Shown piece after piece: positions 30,145 to 41,600 of a DNA stretch of 64,000 nucleotides (within the stretch, counting starts at the first letter, position 1; each line of letters opens with the position of its first letter). Source of the stretch: Pardosa pseudoannulata. Lineage: Eukaryota; Arthropoda; Arachnida; Araneae; Lycosidae. The notes under the pieces were generated by a model. The model saw only the letters and a list, made by a program, of their open reading frames with translations. It had not been told where the DNA came from and made no database searches. Both the position numbers and the translations under genes were made by a program. The DNA lies in assembly GCA_032207245.1 (NCBI GenBank), contig CM063509.1:5058257-5122256 (forward strand). Direction: 5' to 3'.

Positions 30145-31200
30145 CAACCAGCACCATATGATATATTGCTGTCTAGGATTTCTTCTTTGGAGCAGTAGAT
30201 AGCTTAAAGATTTTAAAGATGTGTCCAAATACTTATTGGTAGACAGTGTACTAGTACCGCTAAGCCGTAATTGTGTGTTTATGCTGGAAAACAACTCTTT
30301 TCTGGAGTAGGGTTCCGGAAAATGAGCAATTTTTAATGGGCCATCATAGTTAATACTACGATCATAATATGGGGCTCTCATGCAGTAGATCATCATGTTT
30401 TAACAACCTACGTCCTTTCTTTGTTGATATCGCACGCGCAAGTAGACCGATCGTATCACGATAATGTTATTGATATTTCAATCCCTTCTATTTTTGTTTC
30501 AAACTGTACTTATCTTATTAATGGAATTTTTCTGCTATGGGCAGTATCTGTGAGAAAATGTCCTTGTTGCAAATAACTTACGGAATTTCGAATATGCACG
30601 GAAGTTGGTTATTTTTGAAAAATCTAAACTAGTATTGTTTTTGTCGGTCATTCTTACTTTAATTAAGTATAAGGTAAACAAAATAACTTGTATCATTGTT
30701 TTTGAGAATGAATGCTGAGTTTTAGCACTTCCCAAGGCAAGAGTTTAATATGTCTTATCTTCGGTAACTGTGTAAACAAATCACGAATTTCGCGGTTTAA
30801 CTATGTGAAATGACGTCATAATTAATCTAGATGTTTGTCTGAAATGATGTCATTACTCAAAGTAATTGTTTTCGGAAACTTCGGATAGTTTTGTGTATCG
30901 ATAAAAGATGTTACTGTATTCATGTTTGGCAACATATTTTTGTAACAATTGTGTAGAAATGTTGCATGAATAATTAACTACCGAGAGTGTGCCGCTATTC
31001 TGCATGCCAAAAATCTTCCACTGTGCTAAAGGACATGTCTCTGTTTAGCAATATGTTAATAGGCTTTATGAAACTACGCTATGCTAGCCATTAAAGTGCA
31101 ACAAATTTTTCTTATAGTTTTGCGCATGCATTGAAGTTCATGAAAAACTTGCTAATGAGAAATCGTAACTTTTAACGGCAATCCCAATAAAAATCATCCC
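30145..31200. other. Intergenic sequence of higher complexity, unassigned
   Basis: Less AT-rich than the surroundings, with a TGACGTCA palindrome near 30811 (CRE-type). It may be further transposon remnant. I find no convincing reading frame. Confidence 0.4.
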
Positions 31201-31205
31201 TACAA

Positions 31206-31412
31206 CTGAATCGGTGGGACGCTGCCCTGGGTTCGAATCCCGCTGCTTTGAGAATTGGCTTTAAGTAGTAAATTCTGATGTCTTTAGCCGTCGGGTAACA
31301 TAAAAGCGCTCTAAGACCAAACTAAATGATTACAAACTTGTTAGTCTAAAGTAGAATTCGAACCCACTGACTCAAATACTGAAAGAAAATCGGTTCTATT
31401 CGATTATTGCCC
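31206..31412 (+). repeat. Two SINE heads facing each other
   Basis: The plus strand has CCTGGGTTCGAATCCCGC (B box) then GAATTGGCTTTAAGTAGTAA, which matches the SINE body. At 31352-31412 the minus strand reads GTCAGTGGGTTCGAATTC, a second B box in the opposite direction. Both belong to the tRNA-SINE group. Confidence 0.65.
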
Positions 31413-31581
31413 TGAAATTATACTATTCTGAATTTTTTTTTAATTGTCCACCAAAGTCGTTTAACTGTGAACTGTGATTAACCATAGGCACACAATTCTC
31501 CGTTTAAATAGATTAATCAGTTATCCAAACGATTTTGGCGAGTCCAGCCCTTAAAAGCTTGCTTTTGACCAGGCAAAATAT

Positions 31582-32415
31582 GGCTTGAAATAATAGCCTT
31601 AAACGCTTTAAAAGGGGTGATAGGGATGGATTTCGAACGTTTTAAAGACAACAGTATTTTTTGCTGTGATATGAAGCTTCTTTATATCAATTTATTTTAG
31701 AATCGGTCGATAGTTTAGGATAAACTTGACTCGCTTTGAATTTTGCTAACCCAGGCTTGCAACTGCTGAGGTACTTTCAAAAAGGTGAAAAAAGTGACAA
31801 ATAATACAGAATAAGAGACTAAAAAGTGACTCTTGATTACAGATGCTATTATTCAGATTTTTCTATTTTCTTTTTATTCAAGAAAATCTATCAATTAGAT
31901 TTGAATACATACAATACATTAATTTTATAATCGCAATTTTCTGTATATATTAATGATGTTTTGAAATATGTACATAGCTAGATAAGAGTATCTAAAGAAA
32001 AAGAGAAATGTGTGCTTTGACGTAAATTAATGTATTAAATGTAGATTTCAGGAACTTCTTTACCGACTTTTTAAAATCCCTAAATTCTGGAAACCATATG
32101 ACTAATTACATTTTAATAAGAAAAACAAGATTAGAGTATCCCATTTTTGGTCTTTTATTAAAATATTTTCTTATTAATTCAGATTTCTTTTTTCAACAAC
32201 AGACTTTTGCTGCAATACACCATGAAAAAAGTGACTGTTTACTTAAAAAAATGATCAATTGTAAAAAAAAAGTGACTAAAGGTGAGAAGTGATGGAATTG
32301 CAAGCCTGCTAACCCTAACTCATCAAGAATCCAATATGGATGCCTCTATCCATTCCAGGTCCAACCACTTCAGAAATTGTAGGACAGACAGGTAGATAAC
32401 TTAGGCTATTATTAT
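31582..32415. repeat. MITE-like family M (copy 3), split by a transposon
   Basis: Left half 31582-31751 (TGGCTTGAAATAATAGCC ... TTTTGCTAACC) and right half 32309-32415 (CTAACCCTAACTCATC ... TTAGGCTATTATTATA) are continuous in the other copies. The break is the 6-bp-TSD element. Confidence 0.75.
31752..32308. mobile_element. 6-bp-TSD hAT-like family, copy 2, nested in family M
   Basis: CAGGCTTGCAACTGCTGAGG ... AATTGCAAGCCTG with TSD CTAACC (31746-31751 and 32309-32314). The undisturbed target in copies at 22995 and 23612 reads C(A/T)AACCCTAACTCA once, which proves the duplication. Confidence 0.92.
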
Positions 32416-32528
32416 ATAGGGAATTGGCAAACTGAATACAATATACATTGAAAGATAGCAAATATATCTATTGTTGTTTCACAAGGAACATTAGTGAAAA
32501 TGTTCCATGTTCATCCCTTTTGCATATA

Positions 32529-33042
32529 CAGTCAAACCTGTCTATCTCGAAACCTGCTTAGCTCGAAAACCTGTCTATGTCGAACTTTTTCAATTTCCCT
32601 ACATTTTAAATAAAAATTTAATGTATTTTCCAAACCTATCTCAAATTATTTTTTCCCAAACCTATCTCGAATTTTCGTAAGAACACTGTGAGCCTTATAG
32701 CATTGACAACCGCACAAGTTCCCATTTCCAGGAAATACACTTCTAGTTCTCTCTCTCGGAGGGTTATTTGTTCAGGGACTCGGTGGGAATTGTATTAAAA
32801 TCGGGTTCTCTGCTCTGGAATAACAAGTGTTCGGAGTTAAGGAGGGGAATTCCACACAGTACTTCGAAAATGGCTGCAAAACAATGAAATAGAGCCGTGC
32901 ATGTAAATAAAACTAAAAGTACTTCAAATTTTCAACCTTTTGTATAGCGTAAAAAATTTTTCTTAGTCTATTTTCATGAAACCTGTGTATCTCGAATTAT
33001 TTTTTTTACTTCCAAGAGATTCGAGATAGACAGGTTTGACTG
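32529..33042. mobile_element. pogo-like MITE, 514 bp
   Basis: CAGTCAAACCTGTCTATCTC and GAGATAGACAGGTTTGACTG, a perfect 20-bp inverted repeat extending further, with TA at 32527-32528 and 33043-33044. ACCTGTCTATCTCGAA-type subterminal repeats recur inside. No transposase. Confidence 0.88.
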
Positions 33043-33455
33043 TATTAAGGTCACCTTTACTCATAGCACACCTGTTAGACCTTAGAATAAATCATAGTGG
33101 CTATAGTAATGATGTGATAGAAGTGGCAGAATAAAATGAGATAATGATCAGCAAGATGAAAAGATCATCGAACTGATTTTAAGATGATTTTATAAGATTT
33201 TGAAGAACCATCATTTAATCTTATTTTATGCAATTAATTTTATTTTGTGTATTCAAGTCCTCTGAACTCTCCATAGTAAGTAACCACTGGAAATATAGTT
33301 AAAATAACAATAGTAAAAAAGTTCTAAAAATTTAAAAAATAAAGATCAAGTTAAATTTTTTAATTACCCAAGGTAAATTTAGGTTTATTATCAGGTGTAT
33401 AAACCTGATATATCAGGTATATTATATATCAGGCTTGTATATTAGGTGTATAAAC

Positions 33456-33826
33456 CAGGGTTCCTGCTCTTTTTCCAGAACAAAAATTAAGGACTTTCTA
33501 AGGACCAAAGTAACTTTTTATAAGGGCCTGCTTGAAATACACGACATAACGAAATAAACCCTATTTCCTGAAGAACCTATTTTAATGATTATGAACCAGA
33601 CAAGGCATGTTCAATAAATGCCCTGCAATATTTCAGAATTAAGTTTTTAAAAATGCCTAAAAATTAATATAATCAAAAATCTATTTGACAAAAACTATTT
33701 TGAAATATGTACAGCTAAAGTTTGAGTGATCAAACTGAAAATAAATTGTGAATAAAAAAAATATTATAAACATACTTTCTGGGGGTTTAAAAATGACTCT
33801 GATATATATATCGAGTCATTTTATTC

Positions 33827-33863
<37 letters not shown>

Positions 33864-34312
33864 TATACTAGCTGATTATACAATGACATTGCCTGGGAAA
33901 GTAGAAAGTTTTAGACTTTTCTATTACATTGAATGCAAGGAAAATGAAACTTCCATAAGTAACTGAAATACCTACAAAACCCCCAGCCTTCATGCTTCGT
34001 TTAATTAAAATCTGCATGACTGTTAGCTATTAGAAAGGGCAGCTGACTTAATACTTTTAACCTTTTCAGTATTCGAAAGATTATTTATTTGTCAAATAAC
34101 TAAGAAAAAAAAAAAGCTGTCAAATAAGAACACTAATCGGAAATCACATAACAACGGCAGATTTTGTCTAAGGAGAAATTCATAGCGTTCCAATTTAAAA
34201 ATTAAGGAGTTTTTAAGGACATTTGATGAAAATTAAGTAGTTTTAAGGGCCATTAGAAATGAAGGCTAAAATTAAGTAGCTCTTAATATTTTTAATGATC
34301 ATGGGAACCCTG
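33456..34312 (+). mobile_element. 5-bp-TSD family, 857-bp copy
   Basis: CAGGGTTCCTGCTCTTTTTC ... ATCATGGGAACCCTG with TSD TAAAC (33451-33455, 34313-34317). Contains the (TA)n run (about 33831-33862) followed by TACTAGCTGATTATAC. It ends only about 100 bp from the Aurora-2 poly(A) signal. Confidence 0.88.
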
Positions 34313-34419
34313 TAAACAGTGCTTTACTTAATTACTTAATTCAACGTCATAGTTTAGCTATTTATTGAAATATTTTGTTTCAATATCTGCAAATTAATTT
34401 CAACAAAAAACCAGGCAAA

Positions 34420-34832
34420 ACAAGTATTTTCACCATTTATTACAAATATATTTAACATAAGACAAACAGCAAATATTATTTACAAACACAGTGCAATTTA
34501 ATACAATAACTTAAAAAATGTAGCATTTGGAACTATGACTATGCATTACACATTAGCTACAAAACAAATAAAAAAATATTAGAAGCTATCTTGCATGCAA
34601 ATCATGTTTTAGTAATTAAGTATACCTATAACCAATATAATTCCATTCTATAGCACAGACGAAATTTCATTGTACTTGATTCCCACACAAAGTTTAAATC
34701 GGCAAAGAAATTAATGTTGTTCTAAAAACTTGGCAGTAAAAATTTATAAAAATAGTTAATATTAACTTTCAGTTTTGAAAAAATAATTTTGCAATGTGCT
34801 CTTTTGTCTGGTCACGTCAATTTCTTTATTTT
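34420..34832 (-). other. Aurora-2 3' UTR terminal exon (predicted)
   Basis: Acceptor TTTTTTCAG before 34832 on the minus strand, AATAAA at 34441-34436, and sequence similarity to 600-1034. Intron 34833-38561 separates it from the stop-codon exon. Exact 3' end not visible. Confidence 0.65.
34436..34441 (-). promoter_or_regulatory. Aurora-2 poly(A) signal AATAAA
   Basis: AATAAA on the minus strand in the segment conserved with the Aurora-1 3' UTR (636-641). Confidence 0.55.
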
Positions 34833-34839
34833 CTGAAAA

Positions 34840-36060
34840 AAGTTATAAAATAATTATCATTAGAAATAAGTTTAATCAAAGGTAAGTTAAAGGAATATTA
34901 TAAAGCATTTTATAGTAAATTGTATTTAAATAGTATATAAAAGTAAAACAAAAAGTATTGAATGTAAAATTAATGTAGATTTAAAATTAAGACAGTTATA
35001 TATTTATACCAATAAAAAGTCATTTTGTATAAGTGTAAAATAATAATAAAGAAATAGCTTGTAGAAACAGAAAATACAATAGATGAATAAATGCTATCGA
35101 AAAATAGTTTTATTTTTAAAATTAGCAAACAGTATGTTAAGATATTAAAACCCCAACTGCTCTAATTTTTAGAGATAGAGAATTTCTGAAAGGTGATTGT
35201 GACTCCAAGAACCCCCACCCTGCCAATTCCTGAAATTTATATAATTCAGAATCAAAACCCCAGAACTAAAGAAAGTTAACTACACATAACAAAAAATTGT
35301 GTGTAACTAATATTAGAATTAATGTATTGTTAGTAAATTTCAAGCAATGATATTAATCGTTAGTAAATTAAAGCAGCGACTGCTATCAACAAGTAAAATG
35401 AAAAACTTACTTTTTTTGGTGAATCTCACTCTTAGATATTAAACAAAATTAGCCTTCTTAGAATTGGATTTTTAAATCTTAAATTTTATTTACGATATAT
35501 GTTTTTTTGGTAAGAGATAGATTAAACTATAACCATACACAGAAATAAAATATTTGAGAAAATCAAGGAGGAAAATGAAGAAATGAGGGAAAAAGAAAAG
35601 GAACCATAAAAAAGTATTTTGATTTATATAATGCAAAAACAAGTACCTAAATTCAAAATATACAAGAAACTAAATAATTTTTATTAATATAAACAAGTAC
35701 TCAAGTCATCTAATCAAAAAATATTTAAAATAGATTCAAATCAGAAGTTTATTCAATATTCTAATTTAAAAAAATAAACAACCCTAATAACTTAAAATTG
35801 TATTTCAGATAGTAAATTTTTAATTTGCAACTGCATTTAATTTTAAAAGTTAAAATAATTTTTAGGTAGATTTCATTTTAATTAATATTAAAAAAATATC
35901 AAAATTTAAATAACATACATTCAGTATAAGACTATTTTTTGTAAGGGGAAAATTAAAAAATATATTTGCATAATAAAATATCTGAACAATGATCGATAAG
36001 GCAAGCTTCCTTTTGGTATCTGAGTCATAGGGCTGGAATCCACTTTTGACTTTTTAACCG
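34840..36060. other. Aurora-2 3' UTR intron, no feature seen
   Basis: AT-rich. Part of it (35160-35530) shows scattered likeness to 9700-10080 in Aurora-1, including AAATTTATAT..ATTCA and CAAGCA.TGAT.TTAAT, so it may derive from the gene duplication rather than from a repeat. Confidence 0.4.
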
Positions 36061-36074
36061 TAACTGTAACTGCT

Positions 36075-36208
36075 GTGGTTTTGGAGAATTAAGGTCTACT
36101 TTCATGTTATGCAATAGCTAAAGACATCAGATTTTACTATTCAAAGCTGATTCTGAATGGCTATAAAAAACTACATCAGTAGCAGGATCCTACTGATTCA
36201 GCTAGCAT
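36075..36208 (-). repeat. tRNA-derived SINE, degenerate
   Basis: Retains GGTCTACTTTCATG, AAAGCTGATTCTGAATGGCT and a remnant head (CAGGATCCTACTG). Confidence 0.55.
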
Positions 36209-36232
36209 CATTATTGTAGTGATTCGAAATAA

Positions 36233-36368
36233 TTTTGGTGCTTTATAGTAAAATTTTAGCTATACGATGATTAATGAGACTGGGACCTACTGTTAAAGCC
36301 CATTCCAGATGCTGTGAACATCGATGCTAGTAGTGAAATTTGACCCTATGAACTTCGATATCAAAAAC
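36233..36368 (-). repeat. tRNA-derived SINE, degenerate
   Basis: TTAATGAGACTGGGACCTAC, AAGCCCATTCCAGATGCTGT and GAACATCGATGCTAGTAGTG match the SINE body. The head is eroded. Confidence 0.6.
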
Positions 36369-36458
36369 AGAATTGGAGGAGCGGATGCTAAGTTTATTAG
36401 CCCTTGTGTGGCATTAATAGGGGGGGGGGAATAAACCCCCCCGACTGTGTAATGTCCT

Positions 36459-37141
36459 CAGGCTTGCAACTGCTGAGGTACTATCAAAAAGGTAAGAAAA
36501 GTGACAAATAATACAGAATAAGTGGCTAAACATTGGGAAAAAAGAGAGATTTTTTTTCTCCTCTTGATTACAGATGCTATTATTAAGATTTTTTTATTTA
36601 TTTTAACTCTAAATCAAACGATTCATGCAAGACATGAGTTTAGCGTCAAATACAAAAAAGGTTAAAATTTTTGTTTAACACAACTGAACATTGCTTTTTA
36701 TTCCAGAAAATCTATAAATTAGATTTGAATACATACAATACATTAATTTTATAATCACCATTTTCTGCATATATTAATGATATTTTGAAATATGTACATG
36801 GCTAGATTAGAGTATCTAAACAAAAATTGTGAAGAAAAAGAAAAAGAGAAATGTGTGCTTTGACGTAAATTACTTTATTGTATTAAACATACATTTTAGT
36901 ACAAATGTATATTTCAGGAACTTCTTTACGACTTTTTAAAATCACTCAATTCTGGAAACCATAGGACTAATTACATTTTAATAAGAAAAATAAGATTAGA
37001 GCATCTCATTTTTGGTCTTTTATTAAAATATTTTCTTATTCAGATTTTCTTTTTTCAACAACAGACTTTTGTTGTGATACACCATGAAAAAAGGGACTAA
37101 AAGGGATCAATTGTAAAAAGAGTAACAGAATTGCAAGCCTG
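36459..37141. mobile_element. 6-bp-TSD hAT-like family, copy 3
   Basis: CAGGCTTGCAACTGCTGAGG ... AATTGCAAGCCTG, 683 bp, TSD TGTCCT at 36453-36458 and 37142-37147, exact. Confidence 0.92.
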
Positions 37142-37326
37142 TGTCCTGAATTAAAGCCCAAAATTGAAACAAGCATCATACCAGAATGATATCAATTTTT
37201 AAAAGTTTGAATTTTAAACTTACTCTCTCTTTCAAACTCACTATATTTCTCCTCAAACAGAAATTACCCAATCCCATCCCATATATTCAGAAAACTTCCC
37301 CTACCGTTTATCTCTCTTTCCTTCTG

Positions 37327-37659
37327 CAGGATTCCCGCTCTTTTTCCAGAAGAAAAATTAAGGACTTTCTAAGGACCAAAGTAACTTTTTATAAGGACCT
37401 ACTTGTAATACACGGCATAACAACATAAACCTTAAAAATATATTTTAATGATTATAAATTAGGGGAGTACGGTGAAAACTGATAGGAAATCACATGGCAA
37501 CACAGGATCACGTCAATGGAAAAATTGATTGAGTTCCAATTTAAAAATTAAGGAGTTTTTAAGGATCTTTCACAAAAATGAAGTAGTTTTAAGGGTCCTT
37601 GAAAATGAAAGCTAAAATTAATGAGTTCTTAAGGACTTTTAGGCACCCCGGGAACCCTG
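37327..37659 (+). mobile_element. 5-bp-TSD family, 333-bp internally deleted copy
   Basis: CAGGATTCCCGCTCTTTTTC ... CCGGGAACCCTG with TSD TTCTG (37322-37326, 37660-37664). It lacks the central (TA)n module entirely, so the ends alone allowed mobilisation. Confidence 0.88.
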
Positions 37660-38561
37660 TTCTGACCACTCAGATATACCTTGGATAACCTCCTCCCCCA
37701 AACACACCCAAGAGTAGCAAGAATGCATCCTCACAATGCTAATTTAATCAATCAGCACCCATAGTTCAGCAAATTATGTCTTTTCTTCTATCCCTCACGA
37801 TGAATGGAAATGCTGGATGTAGTGGTATACTCACTCAACAGTTGAAACATTAAAGATAAGCAATAACAAACATTTGATAAAAAGCCTTTCATTTATTTAT
37901 TAAAAAAAAAAAAAAAAAAAAAAATCTTTGAAATCAAACTACTACGGTAAGAATTTTTAATGTAGAAGATATAATTTTTAAACTCAGATAATTGAAAAAA
38001 TTCGGAATTCCAGGTTACCCCACAGCACAATCCCCCCTGATTTCTTTTGGTATAATATGAAGGCAAGCAATAAACATGCTACAAAGCCAATATAAATTTT
38101 AATACTATTTTAAGTTATATTTTTAATTAAAAAAAAATAATAATGAAGTAAAGTTAGGAAATGTGAAACTTTTATTACTCAAGAAATTGTCACTAAGACA
38201 AACAAACAAACAGTATTAGAAAATTATTTATTTATTACAGCATTAATCTATATTTTAGTTTTAATGTAATCCTATTTATCTTCAGGAAATACAGGATAAA
38301 TGATCTAAAACAATCAGAAAAGTATATAAAAAGAATTTAGACATCTTTTATACATATATATAAAAAAAGGTAAAGTTGGGATATTTTTTATAAGTTCTTA
38401 CAAATTCAACTTTTGCAATAATAATTAGATACAATAGAAAAAGAAAATGCAATATTCCCTTTGAAATAATGTAACACGAATTCATATTATCCTGCTTCCA
38501 TCTTATTTCCAACTATAAAATAAATTATTTTCAAAAAGTCTGTTAAAACTATAAAACTTAC

Positions 38562-38669
38562 ATAATGATTCTATTTATTATCTTCTGAAATATTGCAATG
38601 ACTTAAAACCCATGGATGCTGTAAGACACTATCCACGTCCATTCTTGCAGCTGGATCCTTTTGGAGTAA
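38562..38669 (-). CDS. Aurora-2 last coding exon with stop
   Basis: [20 protein letters not shown] then [12 protein letters not shown] and TAG (38573-38571). The exon extends 9 nt past the stop to donor GTAAGT, as in Aurora-1. Confidence 0.9.
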
Positions 38670-41600
38670 CTGAAAAATATATAAAATCACGATTTGTAAC
38701 TTCAATTTCGACATACAAAATATACAGAAACTTTCTTTTGATTATGGCATATGACATAAATAAATAAAATATTTTACACTGCATGAATTTTTTATGTTAA
38801 GCTTAGATTGAAAGATAAGACCAATAATACCCTTTTGTAAGATACTTTGTTTCAGCAAAATATCTACATCTAATAAATTTAGTTTCAGCAATTTTCTATA
38901 AACATTTATAAAGCTGTAGACCAGACCTAATACAGTCAGTACCAGTTATAGGGTCAGTTTTCTAAAGTCCTGTCTAACTTAATAAGGAACATGTGTTAAA
39001 GCGCACCGCTTATACAGTGACTTTCTTTTTCTTGTTACCAGTTATATGGTCAGTTTCACGTTCCGCATATAGGGTCTGATTTTTCTGGATTGCTGAGATG
39101 ACCCTATAACCAATACAGACTGAACTAAGCTCAATGGCAAAGGTTACCAGTACTCAATTTTATTAAAGGGATGTTACAAAGCATTTTATAGTTTGTTAAT
39201 GTTCTACACATATAAATTGAAGCAAAGTAAATTAATTCTGTTAATCTTTTTCTTAAAATAATGTATTTAAAAAAATCATGTTTTAAGTAATTTTTTTTGT
39301 TACTTTTTGATGTGCTCCTTGCAACTTAATGTTTTATACATTTTAACATGCTTACCAAACTTTCTTAATATACACTACTCAAAACATTTAAAGGTTATTG
39401 TAAAACACTTAAATAAATAATGGTATAAGTGAAAGTATGTTTATCAGTAAGGAAGTGGTAGAACTGATTCTTTAATGCAAATTATTTCCATTTTCAAATT
39501 TTAGAGTGTACAAATTTTGAGTTTATGCCAAAAAAAGATACTTTAGCAGCAGTGTATGAAATTTTGCTTTACACTTAATCAGGCTTGCAACTGCTGAGGT
39601 ACTTTCAAAAAGGTGAGAAAAGTGACAAATAATACAGAATAAGTGACTAAACATTGAAAAAAAAAAAAAAAAAAAAAAGCGATTTTTTTCTTCTCTTGAT
39701 TACTAAATGCTATTATTACAATTTTTCTATTTATTTTAACTCGAAATCAAATGATTCATGCAAGACATAATTTTAGCATCAGATACAAAAAGGTTAAAAC
39801 TTTTGTTTAACACAACTCAACATTGCTTTTTATTCAAGAAAATCTATAAATTAGATTTGAATACATGCAATACATTAATTTTATAATCACAATTTCCTGC
39901 ATATATATGTGATGTTTTGAAATATGTACATAGCTAGATTAGAGTGTCTAAACAAAAATTGTGAAATAAAAGAAAAAGAGAAATGTGTGCTCTGATATAA
40001 GTTACTTTAAAGTATTAAATGTACATTTCAGGAACTTCTTTACGACTTTTTAAAATCACTCAATTCTGGAAACCCTATGACTAATTACATTTTGATAAGA
40101 AAAATAAGATGAGAGCATACCATTTTTGGTCTTTTATTTATTGTTTTGGTTATGATTTGGTCGTGTTGAGTGATCGTAGTGCTTGCACAAAGAACGAAAC
40201 ACGGTTCATTACATTGTCAGACCCCATGATACACCATGAAAAAAGTGACTATTTTCTTAAAAAAGTGACTAAAGGTGAGAAAAGTGACAGAATTGCAAGC
40301 CTGCTTAATGAAAGACAAAGGTGAAAGTATGATTGACAATCAGTAAATGCATTGAGTGTCATGCCTCAATGAAGTTATTTAGCTGTTTGGAGAGTTATTG
40401 GTTGGTTTGAGGAGGACCAAACACAAACTGAAATAGCAAAAGCAGAGTTTCACAAAGTGTGATTTGTAGGATCTGGATCTTCTTTTTGGAGACTGGAAAT
40501 GCAGGCTGAGGACTAAGACAAGGTTGCAGAGATCCAAGAATGCCCAATGAAGATTGTTGCTCCGTTACTGGAACCACATATTCAACTCAAACTGTCTGAA
40601 ACTGGCCCCAGGTTGTAGGTCTATATATACTTCCCAACCAATGGTATGTGTCACGTTAAGAGTAAATGGATTGGAGGAGAAATGAATGGTGCAATGTTCT
40701 TTTCCCTGATGAGTTCTGCTTTTTCATTCATCCTGGTAATAGGCAAATTTTCATCTAGATGGGATATATCACTAGAAATAATAATCTTGCACATAGGGGT
40801 TTTAGATTTAGAGGTGGAGAAATGATAGTCCATGCTCTGGCATCTCTACTGATGGGTACGTCAACCTCCACATCATTCAAAATTGAGCTCTGACTTGTCA
40901 CCCTTATAGGAATGAGATCCTATTGTAGTCCCTTACACTGCAGCAATTGGGGATAGCTTTATGTTAGTGGACAATTGCAGGTCACATCTGGTTGAATCAA
41001 GTGAATGATTTCCTTTTACAGGAAGAAATCAGACAAATGGAATAGCCAGAATGTTCTCTGGATACGAGGCCTAATGAAGCATAATTGGGATATTCCAGGC
41101 AGGAGAGTTATTTACTACCTAGGCCCCATCCCCACTCTCCAAGAACTGAAAAAAGTACTTCTGGAGGAATAGAACAGAATACCCCAGTTCCTCATTAATA
41201 GCCTCATTGACACCATTCCTTAGAGGTATTCAATGTTGTTCTGCACCCCCCCCTCCTTAAACTAAAACTGATTTTCAGAGTAACACTTTTTATATTAATT
41301 TTTTTCTGATCTGCATAATTTGAACCTATATGCTCAGTTTTTCCTTCCAAACATGCGTAATATTTTCTCATATAGCTCAGCACCTTTGTCAATCATGTAT
41401 CAGCCCTGTAAACAATTCCTCAGCTGCAAGACCTAACCACAACCTAAATATCCTTTAATTGTCTTAAGCTGTGTAAAAAATAAATAAATATGGGTATATG
41501 TTTCAAATTTGAACTTTATTTCGGCAATTAAAACCTACATTTAGAAAACTCAGATTTCTTTCATAAAAATCAAAAGTAGAGTCAGAGCATTAGGGATAAA

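Larger units (their letters stand above)
39373..41473 (+). mobile_element. Tc1-like transposon relic with a nested insertion
   Basis: TA-flanked ends CACTACTCAAAACATTTAAAGG and (reverse complement of right) CACAGCTTAAGACAATTAAAGG. Without the 730-bp nested insert it is about 1.37 kb, normal for Tc1. Transposase relic at 40383-41245. Aurora-2 intron. Confidence 0.8.

Noticed and set aside
30067..30396. 109-codon minus-strand open frame
   Set aside because: Antisense to the gag-like pieces of the gypsy relic; the plus strand explains the sequence.
31225..31245. Possible functional tRNA gene (GGGTTCGAATCCC)
   Set aside because: The preceding part does not fold as a cloverleaf and the following sequence is SINE body.
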